64,000 nucleotides of DNA from Flavobacteriales bacterium UBA952. GTDB taxonomy: Bacteria; Bacteroidota; Bacteroidia; Flavobacteriales_D; Crocinitomicaceae. This document shows positions 46,701-59,037 of the stretch, piece by piece (positions within the stretch are counted from its first letter, which is position 1; each line of letters opens with the position of its first letter). Below the pieces are notes generated by a model. That model was not told where the DNA came from, ran no database searches, and worked only from the letters and a program-made list of their open reading frames with translations. Location of the stretch: assembly GCA_905182495.1 (NCBI GenBank), contig CAJJBU010000008.1:40907-104906 (forward strand), given 5' to 3'. The translations under genes were made by a program, and so were the position numbers.

Positions 46701-49700
46701 CTTGTGTCGTAGAATCATTAGACCACTGATAGGTGTAAGGCGAAACGCCACCTGCGGGGGTCAAATCTATAGCCCCATCAGCATCACCAAAACAGGTCGC
46801 ATCTATTAGGTCAGAACCCAAAACCAAAGCAAGGGGTTCATTGACGATATAGGTGTTCGTATCGGTACATAAGTTCTCGTCCGTAATCACAAGGGTATAG
46901 CTTCCAGCAAAGATCGAATCAATATCTTCTTCGACGCTGCCATTGTCCCAAGCATAAGTATATGGAGAAGTCCCTCCCAATGTCGTTACCTGAATCGCTC
47001 CAGTGGAATCTCCGTGGCAGGCCACAGTTGTGATTGAATCTGTAGCGGATAATGACGCCAAAGGTTCCTGAATGGAATCCAATATTAAAAGTGAACAACC
47101 CAGTGTATCAACCACCAATAGATCATAAGTACCAATAACTAAATCTATGATATCCGACGTCTCCTCAGTATTAGACCATAAATAAGTATAAGGCGCTGTT
47201 CCTCCACTCACTGCACTTTCAATAGAACCTGTTGAAGAGCCAAAGCAATCCACATCTGTTACATCAAGCGAAGCAAACAAGGGGGCACTCGGTTGGGTCA
47301 CTGGAGATTCAATCGTGAAAGCACAAGCATTGGTATCCATGACTGTAATGGAGTAATTCCCAAATGGGACACCTACAAGATCTTCTATGGTATCTGTGGT
47401 ACTCCATAGATAAGTATAAGGAGATGTACCTCCTGTTACCGTAGCATCTATAGACCCTGTTGAATCACCGAAGCAAGAAACATCTGTCACTAAAAGTGTG
47501 ACTTCTAAAGATGCGGCAGGCTGGGTGATTTCAATCGTAATAACTTCTGTACAATTCAGCGTGTCAGTTACCGTCAAAGTATAGGTACCAAAAGGTATGG
47601 CTGTAAGATCTTCTGTTGTTGTACTCGTATTCCATAGATAGGTATAAGGAGCTGTACCACCAGCGACTGTGATATCTATACTTCCTGACGTATTACCGAA
47701 GCAATCGACATTAATATGAGTCTCTGAAATACTTAAAGGAGCTAAAGGTTGGTTTATAAAACCTGAGATAAAACTCTCACAGAAGTTGCCATCTTGAACG
47801 ATTACAAAGTAATTACCCGTCACCAATCCTGAAATATCTTCGGTAGTTTCTGTATTTGACCAATCAAAGCTATAAGGAAAAGCACCTCCAGTAACCGTGA
47901 GGTCTATAGCGCCATCACTACCCTCAAAGCAAGACACATCCGTTTCAATAACTGACAAGACCATCGTGTTACTTGGGTCTAAAATCTCAATTGTGATACT
48001 ATCAATACAAGCTTGGCCATCCGTTACCTGAGCGATGTAAACACCAGGAACGAGATCTAGAATATCTTCAGTAAGCTGATTATTGTTCCAAAAATAGCTA
48101 TAATCAAGTGTACCTCCAGCAACCGTTAGGTCAATCGTCCCTTGGTCTCCACCAATACACAATGCATCCGTATGGGTCTCCGAAAGCGTTAAGGGACCTA
48201 AAGGTTCCGACAAACTCATGCCCCGTACTTCTTGACAACCATTACTATCGGTAACAACAACATCATAATCCCCAGCAGGAATATTAGAAAGGTCTTCTGT
48301 CACACTGCCATTAGACCATAGATAGGTAAATGGAGAAACACCACCACTAACCGTTAAATCAATAGAGCCTGTCGCATCACCAAAACACAATATATCAACA
48401 TGGGAGTCATTTAAAAATAGAGCTTCAGGTTGCTGAATTGAATCTACAACAAGAAGAGAACAACCTAATGAATCAGATACCAATAGCTCATAAGTGCCAA
48501 TCAACACATTAACGATACCAGCAGTGCTTTCTGTATTCGACCACAAATAGGAATAAGGTGCTGTTCCTCCATTTACGGTGCTTTCAATAGACCCTGTTGA
48601 AGCTCCAAAGCAATCCACATCTATGACTTCAAGTGAAGTAAACAAGGAGTCACTCGGCTGGGTCACCGGAGATTCAATCGTGAAAGTACAAGCATTGGTA
48701 TCCGTCACCGTAATAGAATAAGTACCTATCGATAATCCTGTAAGGTCTTCCGTGGTGTCTGTAGTATTCCATAGATAAGTGTAAGGGAATGTTCCTCCTG
48801 ATACAGAAGCGTCTATAGCTCCTGTTGAATCACCAAAGCAAGAAACATCTGTCGCTAAAAGAGTCGCCTCTAAAGGCCCTGTAGGTTGGGTGATTTCAAT
48901 AGCAATAACTTCTGTACAATTCAGGGTGTCAGTTACCGTGAGTGAGTAGCTTCCAAAAGTAAGGCCTGTAAGGTCTGCAAATGTAGAGCCTGTATTCCAT
49001 AAATAGCTATATGGCGCTGTACCACCAGCGACTGAAATATCTATACTTCCTGTGGCATTTCCGAAGCAATCGACATTAATATGAACCTCTGAAATACTTA
49101 AAGGAGCTAAAGGTTCTTGAATGGAATCTAATATTAAAAGTGAACAACCCAGTGAATCAACTACCAATAAATCATAAGTACCAATAAATAAATCCAAGAT
49201 ACCCGACGTCATCTCTGTATTAGACCACAAATAGGTATAAGGCGCCGTACCTCCACTCACTGTGCTTTCAATAGATCCTGTTGAAATCCCAAAGCAATCT
49301 ACGTCTGTTACTTCAAGTGAAGCAAACAAGGAGTCACTCGGTTGGGTCACTGGAGATTCAATCGTGAAAGCACAAGCATTGGTATCCGTTACTATAATGG
49401 AGTAATTCCCAAACGGGATACCCGAAAGGTCTTCTGTGGTGTCTGTGGTACTCCATAAATAAGTATAAGGAAATGTACCTCCTGTTACCGTGGCATCTAT
49501 CGCCCCGGTTGAATCAGCGTAGCAAGAAACATCTGTCACTAAAAGTGTGACTTCTAAAGGCGCGGCAGGCTGGGTGATTTCAATCGTAATAACTTCTGTA
49601 CAATTCAGCGTGTCAGTTACCGCCAAAGTATAGGTGCCAAAAGGCATGCCTGTAAGATCTTCCGTTGTTGAACTCGTATTCCATAGATAGGTATAAGGAG

Positions 49701-52341
49701 CTGTACCACCAGCGACTGTGATATCGATACTCCCATTCGTATTGCCGAAGCAATCAACATTAATATGAGTCTCTGAAATACTTAAAGGAGCTAAAGGCTC
49801 GGTAATGGTTGCCGTAAGCGTATCTGTACAGCCATTTAAATCGGTAACCAGGACACTATAGTCCCCTGCGCTTAGGGAATCAATATCTTCGTCATCCTCT
49901 AAATTGGACCAGATAATAGTATAGTCAGGGATACCACCAGAGACTGTTAAGTCAACCGTGCCATCAGCACCTCCGAAACACGAAACAGCCACAAAAACCT
50001 CACTTAGCTCAAGAGGAGTCGGCTCTAATATAGTAACAGCGGAAATAACCTCACATCCATTGGTATCAATAACCAAAGCACTGTAAGTACCCACAGCCAA
50101 AGAATCTGAAATATCAGAAGTATCTCCATTGGACCAAAGCACTTCATAAGGACTCGTTCCTCCTGAATACGTCACTTGAGCCAAACCATTACTGTCAGCA
50201 AAGCAGCTTACATTAAAGCCATTGAAATCTGTAAGGATCGTGGTGCTTGAAACCAAAGCGGTTGGTTCTGTAATATTAAAAGTATCAATCGTGATACAGG
50301 TAAAAGCATCCTGGGTATTAAGAATATATTCTCCTGGTGCTAGATTTGCTATACTATCAACTGAAGCCGAATTGTGATCCGCCTAATGGATTGCCACCAT
50401 AGATTTCAAACGTAAGCTCACCGTCATCATCACCAAAACAAGTGACATCGGTACTGGTATTCACTATAGAAATAGAAGGGGATGGATAACTACGGTTGTA
50501 AAGGTATCTATAAGGCAATCTAGGCCATCAAAAGTAATTTGAACGTTATAATCTCCCGAATCAACAAGAGAAACATCCGGTATTGAAACATCTGAACCTG
50601 AGCCAGAAAAACCATTAGGACCGGACCAACTATAGTTCGCTAAAGCAGAAAATGTAGCTGTCAAATCAAGTGTCTCAGTTTCACACAATGGGTCATTATA
50701 GACTACAGCGGGAGGCGAACACCCAGAAACATCTATAAGCAATGCATTACTTGCTGTCAAAGGGCAGCCATTAGCATCTAATAAATCCGAAGCTCCATCA
50801 TTTCCATATTCATTTTGGGAAATATCTCCAGTTCCAAAAATATAAGCAACATGTTCCAATGTAGAATCGCATTGAAACATCAAACAATCATCGACAACAG
50901 TTACTCTGAACTTAATGACAGTACTATCTGAGCCTTCAGGGCTTGCAATGACCTCCCCTCCAGTAATTCCATCAGCACCTGTACCAACTCTGACTTTAAT
51001 AGAATTTGTAACAAGATCATATTCTGCTTGATCCCCATCTGGAATATCAGTTTTAGATCCAGAATTTGGTCCATAAACTATTGAAATTGAATTAGGGATA
51101 TATTGTGTTCTGGGGTCAAGTGTATCGACAACAAAGGTATTTAAAGACAAATCAGAACCAATGTTCTTTCCCACCAAGGTATACTCTAATTCATCACCGG
51201 GCTCGACAAGACCATTATTTAAATCATCTATATACACAGAAGCCCTCAAATCTGGTTCATAAATATCGATGACAGAAGTCAACACGCGACATAAAATATT
51301 CTCGTTTGATGTTGCAACACGAATAGTAGCTGAACTCGAGTTGTTTCCAATGTAATTAAAGCTTGAATTGTCAGGGATATAGATTGCCGCATCATAACCT
51401 AAATTATTGTTATAACTCGGGATTCGGAAAGGAGTCACCACAGCGTCATAAGAGATGGTACTGTTAAAACAATTATTAACGTTGTGGAGTGCATCAGATA
51501 TGGCCTGAAAGGTTCCTGAACCACCATTAAAAGAGAGACCATCCCCTGATGCTCCGCGATCACCTTCATGCGCAATCACGCCCAATTCAAATGACACAGG
51601 ACCTGCGAGTGGTGTGTTAAAACCAGATATTGGTATATCTAGAGACGTACCATTACTAACAGCAGCAAAACCATCAAAAACGGTTAAATTTCGCATCGAC
51701 TCATATATATTCTTGTAAACAACAACAATTGACCATCCACCAAATACATTAAAAGCATTGGTCCTAGCGACAACATTCGCAACTGTGAAGCGCGCTTTGA
51801 TACCTGCGGATTGAACGATGGAAGTAATATCTTTAAAGCAATGATAGCTCGGATGGCTAATACCCATTACATCTTCTGTTTCTTCTGCAACCAGATCAAT
51901 ATATGCATCAGAATTTACACCTAATTTGACTTGGTCTCTATTTGAATAACCTTGAGTACCCGTACTAATTTCGGCACTCCAATAAAGACCTGCCCACAAA
52001 ACTTCACTACAATTTTCTAGATTCAAGCTGTCACTTGAGGACATAAAAGTCGTTGGAACTGCATCAAAGTCAATATAGTTCATATTAAAGCTCTCATTGG
52101 AGCCATTTCCATTTGGAGGCATTTGCGCCTGAGCATTAGAACAAGTGCCTGATCCTGTACACGAAATAGCAACATTTGAGAGGAACCGTATCCCTCCCTT
52201 TTGGGCATTCTGGTATCTAAGTTCGAAGGGATCAAAAATCTGAGCATGAGACTGAGTAGAATGTGCTATATAAAGAAATAGCAAGAGAGCCAATATCAAA
52301 TTGGTACTCACGACAAAATACATTCTAGATTTACACAACAC
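43744..52341 (-). pseudogene. Giant SprB-repeat T9SS surface protein, two frameshifts
   Basis: Reconstructed as about 2,865 residues. Parts from the N-terminus: hydrophobic signal (to SHAQ, about 34); a ~330-residue secreted domain (VLWAGLYWSAE...) of the kind found before DUF11 in Bacteroidota surface proteins; a DUF11-like domain (VEPGDELEYTLVGKNIG, near 375); an Ig-like unit; 26 SprB repeats (about 50460-44530); a PKD domain (CEWDFGNGN); and a CHU_C sorting domain with YAPNTFTPDGNNVNDLW and DIYNRWGERVFE, ending HITLIK. Frame is lost by one missing base in the G-run 50478-50481 and one extra base near 50370-50373; together they restore parity. The SprB type suggests a mobile gliding or attachment adhesin (inference). 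Confidence 0.88.
44530..50460 (-). repeat. 26 tandem SprB repeats with a three-unit super-repeat
   Basis: Units of about 70-77 residues follow DVxCFGxxxGxIDxxVxGGTxPYxYxWS...GxYxxxVTDxxxC. Units beginning HINVDCFGN, TDVSCFGDSTG and TDVDCFGxSTG form an ordered triad repeated three times, at about 49120-49800, 48430-49120 and 47075-47755, each around 680 bp with high DNA identity. Other units are singletons with more divergence. One unit lies across the frameshift zone near 50440. Confidence 0.88.
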
Positions 52342-52575
52342 AGTTTATTTAAAAAATTTCTATAACCTTTTAGACGTCTTTTTTATCTAAAAGTTGCTAA
52401 AGTAAGAAAAACGATAACCAAATAAGAATGGGGGGGGCATAACGTTTGAGCTAACCTTCATTTTCATGTAGTATGCCAAAAAAATATTGGATTCAAACAA
52501 AGAGTGCTCTAACGATAGTTCTGTCTAATAGAGATATGTATAATCGTAATTGAAACAAGTCTTTAGGTGAAAAAA

Positions 52576-55475
52576 TCAAAACAAAGTCATCTGATCGTTT
52601 TCATCGTCATTTTCTCTCTCTTTTTTATCACTTAAATCCCACTCAATTGTTTTAGAATCTTCATCCACATCTGTTTTTTGATCTTTAGGCGCAGAAGTAG
52701 GAGGCAAATCGTCTTTAGTCCGAGTAGTTTTCTTTACTTCTGTTTTCGATATTTTTTCTTTCTTCGATTTTACTTTTGCCGTTTTTTCTTTGTGGAGCTT
52801 TACTTTTACTTCAGTAAGCACTTCCTTTTTAGGCTTGGTCGTTTCAACTTGAATTGCTCCCACTGTGCTTACAAGTTCAGCATCAGAAACGGGCTCATTG
52901 GACTGCGGAATATCCTCAACGGTATTATCTGGCCAAGGTTCAGCTCCTACACCTATTTCATGACTCAACATAACCTCCTTAACTTTAAGTTTGGTAAGCT
53001 GATTGCCTTGTGCCTTCATCCCTTTTACGTCAATAAAAGAACTTAAGTCCATTAGGGTATCAGGAAGATTTTTGGTGCTCTTCAAGTGCTTATTGTAAAT
53101 AATACGGATCTCAGGTTTAAATGCAGTTGACACCACGTCTAAGCAAGAGCCCTCTGTTTCACTTATAAATAACACTCTTTTGTTATTGTTAATCTCACAT
53201 TCAAAACGCTTGACATAATGAAGGTCTTTATCGCCATCATAATAAACTGCAGATACCGCGTGAGAGGGATTCCATTTCTCAAGATGAATCAAGTCATCTT
53301 CGAAACGCGTAGAAAGGTTAAAATCACTTAACCTATACTCACCATTGGAATAAAGTGATAAGATGCGATCCTCTCCTTTGAATTCACCAATGAATCTGCC
53401 TCTTTCCTCATCATTGAGTCGCGCTACAATATCATCAAACCAAATTTTCCGAGCAGCAAGCGTAGAGCCACCTGTTTCTTTTAAGAGAACCTTTTGAACG
53501 ATATCCTTTGTGACCCGATTCCCAGTCGATTTTCTTCCCTTTATAAGAAGTTCACCCAAATCCACATCAAACTTCAAACGCTTTAAATGGGGACGTGATC
53601 TCAATACAACAGTAACAATCTCTCGCTCTCCATTCGGATTTGCTGAGAAATAAAGAACCTTCGATCCCTTATTCCCTTTCGTTAGGTCATACTCTGTGTC
53701 GCGCGTAATTGAATTGACATAAAACCTTTTCATCATTGTAGGACCGCCACTACCATCAGAATACATGACATTGTAGATGGTTCTTTTATCTCCTTTTTTC
53801 CAGACATTTGCATAGATTAGATCTTTGCCCACAAACTTCTTGTCCGTAACTCTAGTTATCATCATTTTACCGGTGGAAAAGAAGCATATAATATGATCTA
53901 GCTCTGAGCAATCATTGACAGCTTGAAGCTTCAGGTATTTGGTGTTTGGTATACCATTTATCATAATCTACATAAAGTTTTTTATTAGCTATCAATCTAT
54001 GTCGCACTAATGTTTTCAAAAGTTTTGACCTCAGTTTTACGTTCTTTTCCTTCCCCAAATTGTTTTTTTAGGTTTTTAAAATAGTCGATTGAATACTCAA
54101 TGAGATTCGCCAAATGATCCTTAACTTCTTTGATTTGACTTTCAATTTTCACGAGATTATCATCTGCCTTTGAGCTATCAAACCTTGTGATTCGAATCAT
54201 AGGGATTTGTGTTAACCTATGTAAATCCTCATCCGTTATCTCACGAATAAATTGCTTTTTAAAGGGCTTAAAGCTATCGTGCAGGTAGGCATACAGCGAT
54301 TCTTTATCAGAATACTTCTTGAAATCGATATACATCTCCTTTTGAATAAATATCTTTTCAAGAGTCGCAAAATGCCATTGACCATTGAGCTCATCAAGAC
54401 GGATTTCAAGCTCACGCTTTAATAAAAATACAGTTTGATCTGTGTTAGACTTTAATATTTCGGAAACCCCAAGAAAAACAGGCCTATCTCCATCTATTAT
54501 CGAAGAATTAGGAGAAATTGACACTTCACAATCCGTAAAGGCATAAAGCGCATCAATTGTTTTATCAGGAGAAACACCAGGAGCTATATGAATGATTATT
54601 TCCGCAGAAGAAGAAGTGTTGTCCTCTATTTTTTTGATTTTGATCTTCCCCTTATCATTGGCTTTAAGAATCGAATCAATCAATGAGCTTGTAGAAGTAC
54701 CAAATGGAATTTCGTGTATAATCAGCGTTTTCGTGTCTTCTTTTCTGATTCTCCCTCGAACACGTACGCGCCCCCCTCTCTTTCCATCATTATAATTAGA
54801 GAAGTCAGCCATTCCCCCAATCGGGAAATCTGGATAAAACTCAACCTTTTTACCTTTCAAATGATTGATCGAATTATCAATCAGTTCAATAAAATTATGA
54901 GGCAATATCTTACATGCCATCCCTACCGCAATACCTTCAGCCCCTTGAGCCAATAGCAGAATTTACTTCATTGGTAAATTATTGGTCTCTTTATTCCGTC
55001 CATCGTAACTCGAAAGCCAATTCGTAGTTTTTGAATTAAAGGCGACATGTAAGGCGAATTTGGACAAACGTGCTTCAATATACCTAGGGGCCGCTGCCCC
55101 ATCTCCAGTAAGTGTATTTCCCCAGTTACCCTGACAATCAATTAAAAGGTCTTTTTGACCTAACTGAACCAATGCATCTCCAATCGAAGCGTCACCATGA
55201 GGGTGGTATTTCATTGTATTACCAATGATGTTGGCGACCTTATTATACCTACCATCTTCCATCTCTTTCATGGAATGGAGAATTCTTCGTTGCACCGGCT
55301 TCAAGCCATCAGCCAAACCAGGAACAGCCCGCTCTAAAATCACATAGCTTGCGTAATCTAAAAACCAACTTTCGTAAAGACCACTAACAGGAATAACACG
55401 CTCATCAAGTTCCTTACTTTCAAAAGGATTATGTTGCTCTTCATTCTGTTCGCTTTCTGGCTTCTCGTCTGACAT
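52576..55475 (-). pseudogene. parC: DNA topoisomerase IV subunit A, broken by one stop and two insertions
   Basis: ParC cuts and rejoins DNA in the decatenating topoisomerase IV. The first part has KPVQRRILHSM (59-69), HPHGDASIGDALV (91-103) and the catalytic Tyr132 in AAPRYIEARL. An in-frame TAA (54965-54963) precedes LLLAQGAEGIAVGM. One extra base at about 53999 and one in the A/T-run 53957-53959 then break the frame; removing both gives ANKKLYVDYDNG and joins the C-terminal beta-pinwheel half (FVGKDLIY, LYFSANPNGE), ending in a Lys/Glu-rich tail and QMTLF. About 965 residues, long for the group because of the tail. It starts 5 bp after parE. Being essential, it is unlikely to be truly dead. 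Confidence 0.92.
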
Positions 55476-55480
55476 AAAAC

Positions 55481-57358
55481 TTATGCTATTTCTTTTTCTG
55501 GTTCAACTTTATTTAAATCTTCTGGTTCGTCTTTTTCTACACGCAGGTTGTCAATAATAAACTCTTGACGCTGCGGTGTATTCTTACCCATGAAATAAGA
55601 TAATATAGAATCGATTGATGTGTCTTGAGATAACAGCACTGGCTCTAAGCGTATATCCTCCCCTATAAAATGAACAAACTCGTCTGGCGAAATCTCTCCT
55701 AGACCTTTAAACCGAGTTATTTCAGCATTTTTACCAATTTCTTCCATGGCACTTTTTCTTTCCTCTTCAGAATAACAATACAAGGTTTTCTTCTTATTCC
55801 TTACCCTAAATAAAGGAGTTTGTAATACATAGACATGGTTCTTTTTAACCAAATCTGGGAAAAACTGTAGAAAAAAGGTCAGCAGAAGCATGCGAATGTG
55901 CATTCCGTCAACATCAGCATCAGTAGCAATAACAACCTTATTATAGCGCAAGTCTTCAAGGTCATCCTCTATATTTAATGCGGCCTGAATCAAATTAAAT
56001 TCTTCGTTTTCATAAACCACTTTCTTGGTCAAACCATAGCAATTCAAAGGCTTTCCTTTTAATGAAAAAACAGCCTGAGTCCCAACATCCCTTGACTTTG
56101 TGATCGAACCACTCGCAGAATCTCCCTCTGTTATAAATAAGGTAGTCTCCTCCCTTCTATCGTTTTTCAGGTCATTTAAATGCACACGACAATCTCTGAG
56201 TTTTTTATTGTGCAAGTTTGACTTTTTAGAACGTTCTCTAGCAATTTTTCTAATGCCTGCCAACTCTTTACGTTCCTTTTCTGATTGCTTTATTTTTATT
56301 TCAATAGTTTGGGCTACCTCAGGATTCTTATGTAAATAATTATCGAGCTTGTCTTTTAAGAAATCATTTATGAATGCACGCATGGACTTTCCTCCAGGCT
56401 CTATTTCTTGTGACCCTAATTTTGTTTTCGTCTGCGACTCAAAAATAGGTTCGATAACTTTAACTGCAATGGCAGCGACAATGGACTGGCGTATATCTGA
56501 AGACTCGTAGTTTTTACTATAGAAATCTTTTATCACTTTACTTACAGATTCTCTAAAAGCGCTCTGATGCGTTCCTCCTTGCGTCGTATGCTGGCCGTTA
56601 ACGAAAGAATAATAGTCTTCCCCGTAAGTTTTTCCGTGGGTAAAAGCAACCTCTATATCATCTCCTTCAAGATGGATAATTGGGTAAAGTGGATCTCCAT
56701 CCATATTATTTTCCAAAAGGTCTTTTAGACCATCTTTGGATTGAAATTTATTTCCATTGAAATAAATAGATAAGTTTCTATTGAGGTAGCAATAGTTCCA
56801 CAGCATCTTATCAATGTAGTGGGTCTTGAATGCATACTTCTTGAAAATTTGATCATCAGGAGTAAATTCAACATAGGTTCCATTGGGCTCATCAGTAGTC
56901 TCAATAGGAAAATCTTTGACCAACTCTCCTCGGCTAAACGAAGCTCTTTTTAGCTGGCCTTCTCGCACCGCGTAGACAGAAAAATGAGATGATAAAGCAT
57001 TAACGGCTTTCGTACCAACACCATTCAATCCAACAGATTTCTTAAAAGCCTTAGAGTCGTATTTACCTCCAGTATTCATTTTTGAAACAACGTCAACAAC
57101 TTTCCCGAGTGGAATGCCTCGTCCATAATCTCTAACAGTAACCAAACCATCTTTGATGCGTAAGTCTACCTTTTTGCCATTACCCATGACAAACTCATCA
57201 ATACAATTGTCAACAACTTCTTTAACCAAAAGATATATGCCATCATCGGCTGCAGCTCCATCCCCAAGCTTTCCTATATACATTCCAGGACGAAGTCGGA
57301 TGTGTTCTTTCCAATCTAAGGAGCGAATATTGTCTTCTGTATATTGATTTTCAGACAT
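55481..57358 (-). CDS. parE: DNA topoisomerase IV subunit B
   Basis: ATPase subunit that drives strand passage in topoisomerase IV. The 625-residue protein carries the GHKL motifs [10 protein letters not shown] (47-56), YGRGIPLG, and [14 protein letters not shown]; the transducer domain; and the TOPRIM motifs [11 protein letters not shown] and [14 protein letters not shown], with Mg2+ ligands. Sequence and its pairing with the ParC-type protein favour ParE over GyrB. Intact, in contrast to its operon partner. A consensus promoter lies 28 bp upstream. Confidence 0.93.
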   Translation of the reverse strand: MSENQYTEDNIRSLDWKEHIRLRPGMYIGKLGDGAAADDGIYLLVKEVVDNCIDEFVMGNGKKVDLRIKDGLVTVRDYGRGIPLGKVVDVVSKMNTGGKYDSKAFKKSVGLNGVGTKAVNALSSHFSVYAVREGQLKRASFSRGELVKDFPIETTDEPNGTYVEFTPDDQIFKKYAFKTHYIDKMLWNYCYLNRNLSIYFNGNKFQSKDGLKDLLENNMDGDPLYPIIHLEGDDIEVAFTHGKTYGEDYYSFVNGQHTTQGGTHQSAFRESVSKVIKDFYSKNYESSDIRQSIVAAIAVKVIEPIFESQTKTKLGSQEIEPGGKSMRAFINDFLKDKLDNYLHKNPEVAQTIEIKIKQSEKERKELAGIRKIARERSKKSNLHNKKLRDCRVHLNDLKNDRREETTLFITEGDSASGSITKSRDVGTQAVFSLKGKPLNCYGLTKKVVYENEEFNLIQAALNIEDDLEDLRYNKVVIATDADVDGMHIRMLLLTFFLQFFPDLVKKNHVYVLQTPLFRVRNKKKTLYCYSEEERKSAMEEIGKNAEITRFKGLGEISPDEFVHFIGEDIRLEPVLLSQDTSIDSILSYFMGKNTPQRQEFIIDNLRVEKDEPEDLNKVEPEKEIA

Positions 57359-57386
57359 AGTATAGCGATTGCATCGTGGTGTATAA

Positions 57387-57419
57387 CAAATATAATAGGT
57401 ATATGCCTTGTTAAAACAA
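57387..57419 (-). promoter_or_regulatory. Promoter of parE-parC
   Basis: Minus strand: TTG at 57419-57417, 22-base spacer, TATATTTG at 57394-57387. Complete consensus match; leader of about 25 bases. Confidence 0.6.
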
Positions 57420-57467
57420 GTGAAAAAATAGAATTATGAACGTAGGAACGTTGAAAATGAAAAAGAA

Positions 57468-58328
57468 CTAAGATTCTAGCTTTTTTCGCCAAGCATCATT
57501 TAGGGAAATAATTAGCTTTCTGGCAACTGCATTTGAAAAAGTTTTCGTGCGGTAACCTCCAATCCAATTGATTCCTTTAATCGCATTCGTTATAAAAACC
57601 TCATCGGCGGCCAGTAGGTTTTGTGGTAAAATAGAACACTCATAGACTTTGATGCCATTTTGCAATGCCATATTAATCACCTGCATCCTCATCGTCCCTG
57701 CCAAACACCCTTCTTCTAGACCAGGTGTATATAACACCCCGTTACTCACAACAAAAACATTGCTTGAAGAGGTCTCTAGTATGTTTCCTCTATCATTGCT
57801 TAAAAAGAGATCATCAAGCCCTTTTTCTTTGGCTGATAGGGCTGCCATAACATATTGTAAACAGGACTTCGTCTTGAAATTAGACAAGAAGTTCTTCTGC
57901 AATTTAATATCTGAATAAATATCAACCTCAAGACCTTTCGCGTTTAACTCGAAATAATTGGACCCATACTCTTCAACTTCAATATAAAAATTAGCTTCAT
58001 TCGAAGTAGGTAAATAAGTACCACCGGTTGCTCTATCGATAGACAATCTACATTTGCCCCCTTTTAAAAGATTAGATTTCTGAACCAACTCGCCGATGCG
58101 CTCTTCAAAAAACTCAGTCGTGTAATAGCTCGGTACTCTGATCTGCAAAACCTCTGCGCCTCCTATAAGACGGGCGACATGATTTTCAACATTAATCGGT
58201 TTCCCACTTACAATCCGAATGGTTTCAAAGACTCCATCACCATATAGGTGCGCTCTATTCCCTGGGAGAATAGTTGGAGAAGAGTTTGGTAAAATATTAC
58301 CGTTATTGTTGATATATAAAACACCCAT
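57468..58328 (-). CDS. Class IV aminotransferase (IlvE/PabC type)
   Basis: A 286-residue PLP enzyme of fold type IV. It shows YGDGVFETIRI (30-40), the FKTKSCLQYVMAA stretch near 150 containing the probable PLP lysine, LSNDRGNILETSSSNVFVV (near 176) and the GCLAGTMR phosphate-binding turn followed by DEVFITNAIKGI. The family covers branched-chain aminotransferase, 4-amino-4-deoxychorismate lyase and D-amino acid aminotransferase. The shortness and lack of full BCAT motifs lean towards the lyase PabC, but I cannot decide. It follows the rhomboid gene with only one base between stop and ATG, so they are coupled. Confidence 0.85.
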   Translation of the reverse strand: MGVLYINNNGNILPNSSPTILPGNRAHLYGDGVFETIRIVSGKPINVENHVARLIGGAEVLQIRVPSYYTTEFFEERIGELVQKSNLLKGGKCRLSIDRATGGTYLPTSNEANFYIEVEEYGSNYFELNAKGLEVDIYSDIKLQKNFLSNFKTKSCLQYVMAALSAKEKGLDDLFLSNDRGNILETSSSNVFVVSNGVLYTPGLEEGCLAGTMRMQVINMALQNGIKVYECSILPQNLLAADEVFITNAIKGINWIGGYRTKTFSNAVARKLIISLNDAWRKKLES

Positions 58329-58329
58329 A

Positions 58330-58941
58330 TTATAAAAAGAGAGCTAAAAATTCAATTCCTTTATTGCTATCAATCAATAATACAAATAAAATTCCAAACA
58401 ATGCACCTCCCAAATGGGCATCGTGGGCAATTCCGGAACCTCCGCGTTTCATTGAATAATATTCATAGAGTAAATACAATGGACCTAAGACATATGCTTT
58501 AATAGGAATAGGGATAAACATTAAGTAAAGCTCAAGCTCAGGCTGCCATAACATCGCACCGAAAATTACAGAAGAAACTGCTCCTGACGCACCAAGAGAT
58601 CTGTATAATGCGTTTTCGGAATTCCTGTAAAAAGGCCACAGTGTGGCGACAACTCCCCCACCAAAATATAAGGCAATAAAATAATAGTTCGCAGACAGCC
58701 CAAATTCATAAGTCCACTGCGTCTCCAAAAAACTACCTAAAAAATAAAGGGAGAACATATTAAAGCAGAGATGTCCCCAATCTCCATGAACAAAAATATG
58801 AGACATAATTCTGTAATACTCATTGTTGTATTTAACCCTGTAAGGCATATACATGCTCTTTTCTTTAAATAAATCGTTAGAAAACCCTTGGTAAGAGATT
58901 AAAACAGTGAGACCAATAATGATGAAAGTAATACTGAACAT
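58330..58941 (-). CDS. Rhomboid-family intramembrane serine protease
   Basis: A 203-residue six-helix membrane protease. Motifs: HIFVHGDWGHLCFNMFSLYFLG (48-69; the HxxxHxxxN-type helix 2), GASGAVSSVIFG (near 117, catalytic Ser in GxSG) and AHDAHLGGALFGILF (near 173, catalytic His). These give the Ser-His dyad. It cleaves membrane-spanning helices of unknown substrates. Intact. Diverges from rpe over about 96 bp. Cotranscribed with the class IV aminotransferase downstream. Confidence 0.93.
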   Translation of the reverse strand: MFSITFIIIGLTVLISYQGFSNDLFKEKSMYMPYRVKYNNEYYRIMSHIFVHGDWGHLCFNMFSLYFLGSFLETQWTYEFGLSANYYFIALYFGGGVVATLWPFYRNSENALYRSLGASGAVSSVIFGAMLWQPELELYLMFIPIPIKAYVLGPLYLLYEYYSMKRGGSGIAHDAHLGGALFGILFVLLIDSNKGIEFLALFL

Positions 58942-59037
58942 TTAATAAATTAGAGATTAAAGGTAGATAATAATGAATGACCACACACCAAATGAATGTC
59001 ACTGTCATTAAAAGTGATTAAATTTGTTAAAAAAAGA

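Noticed and set aside
58996..59037. Longer start for rpe
   Set aside because: Adds 14 basic residues not found in the family; MIVSPSIL at 59038 is the usual start.
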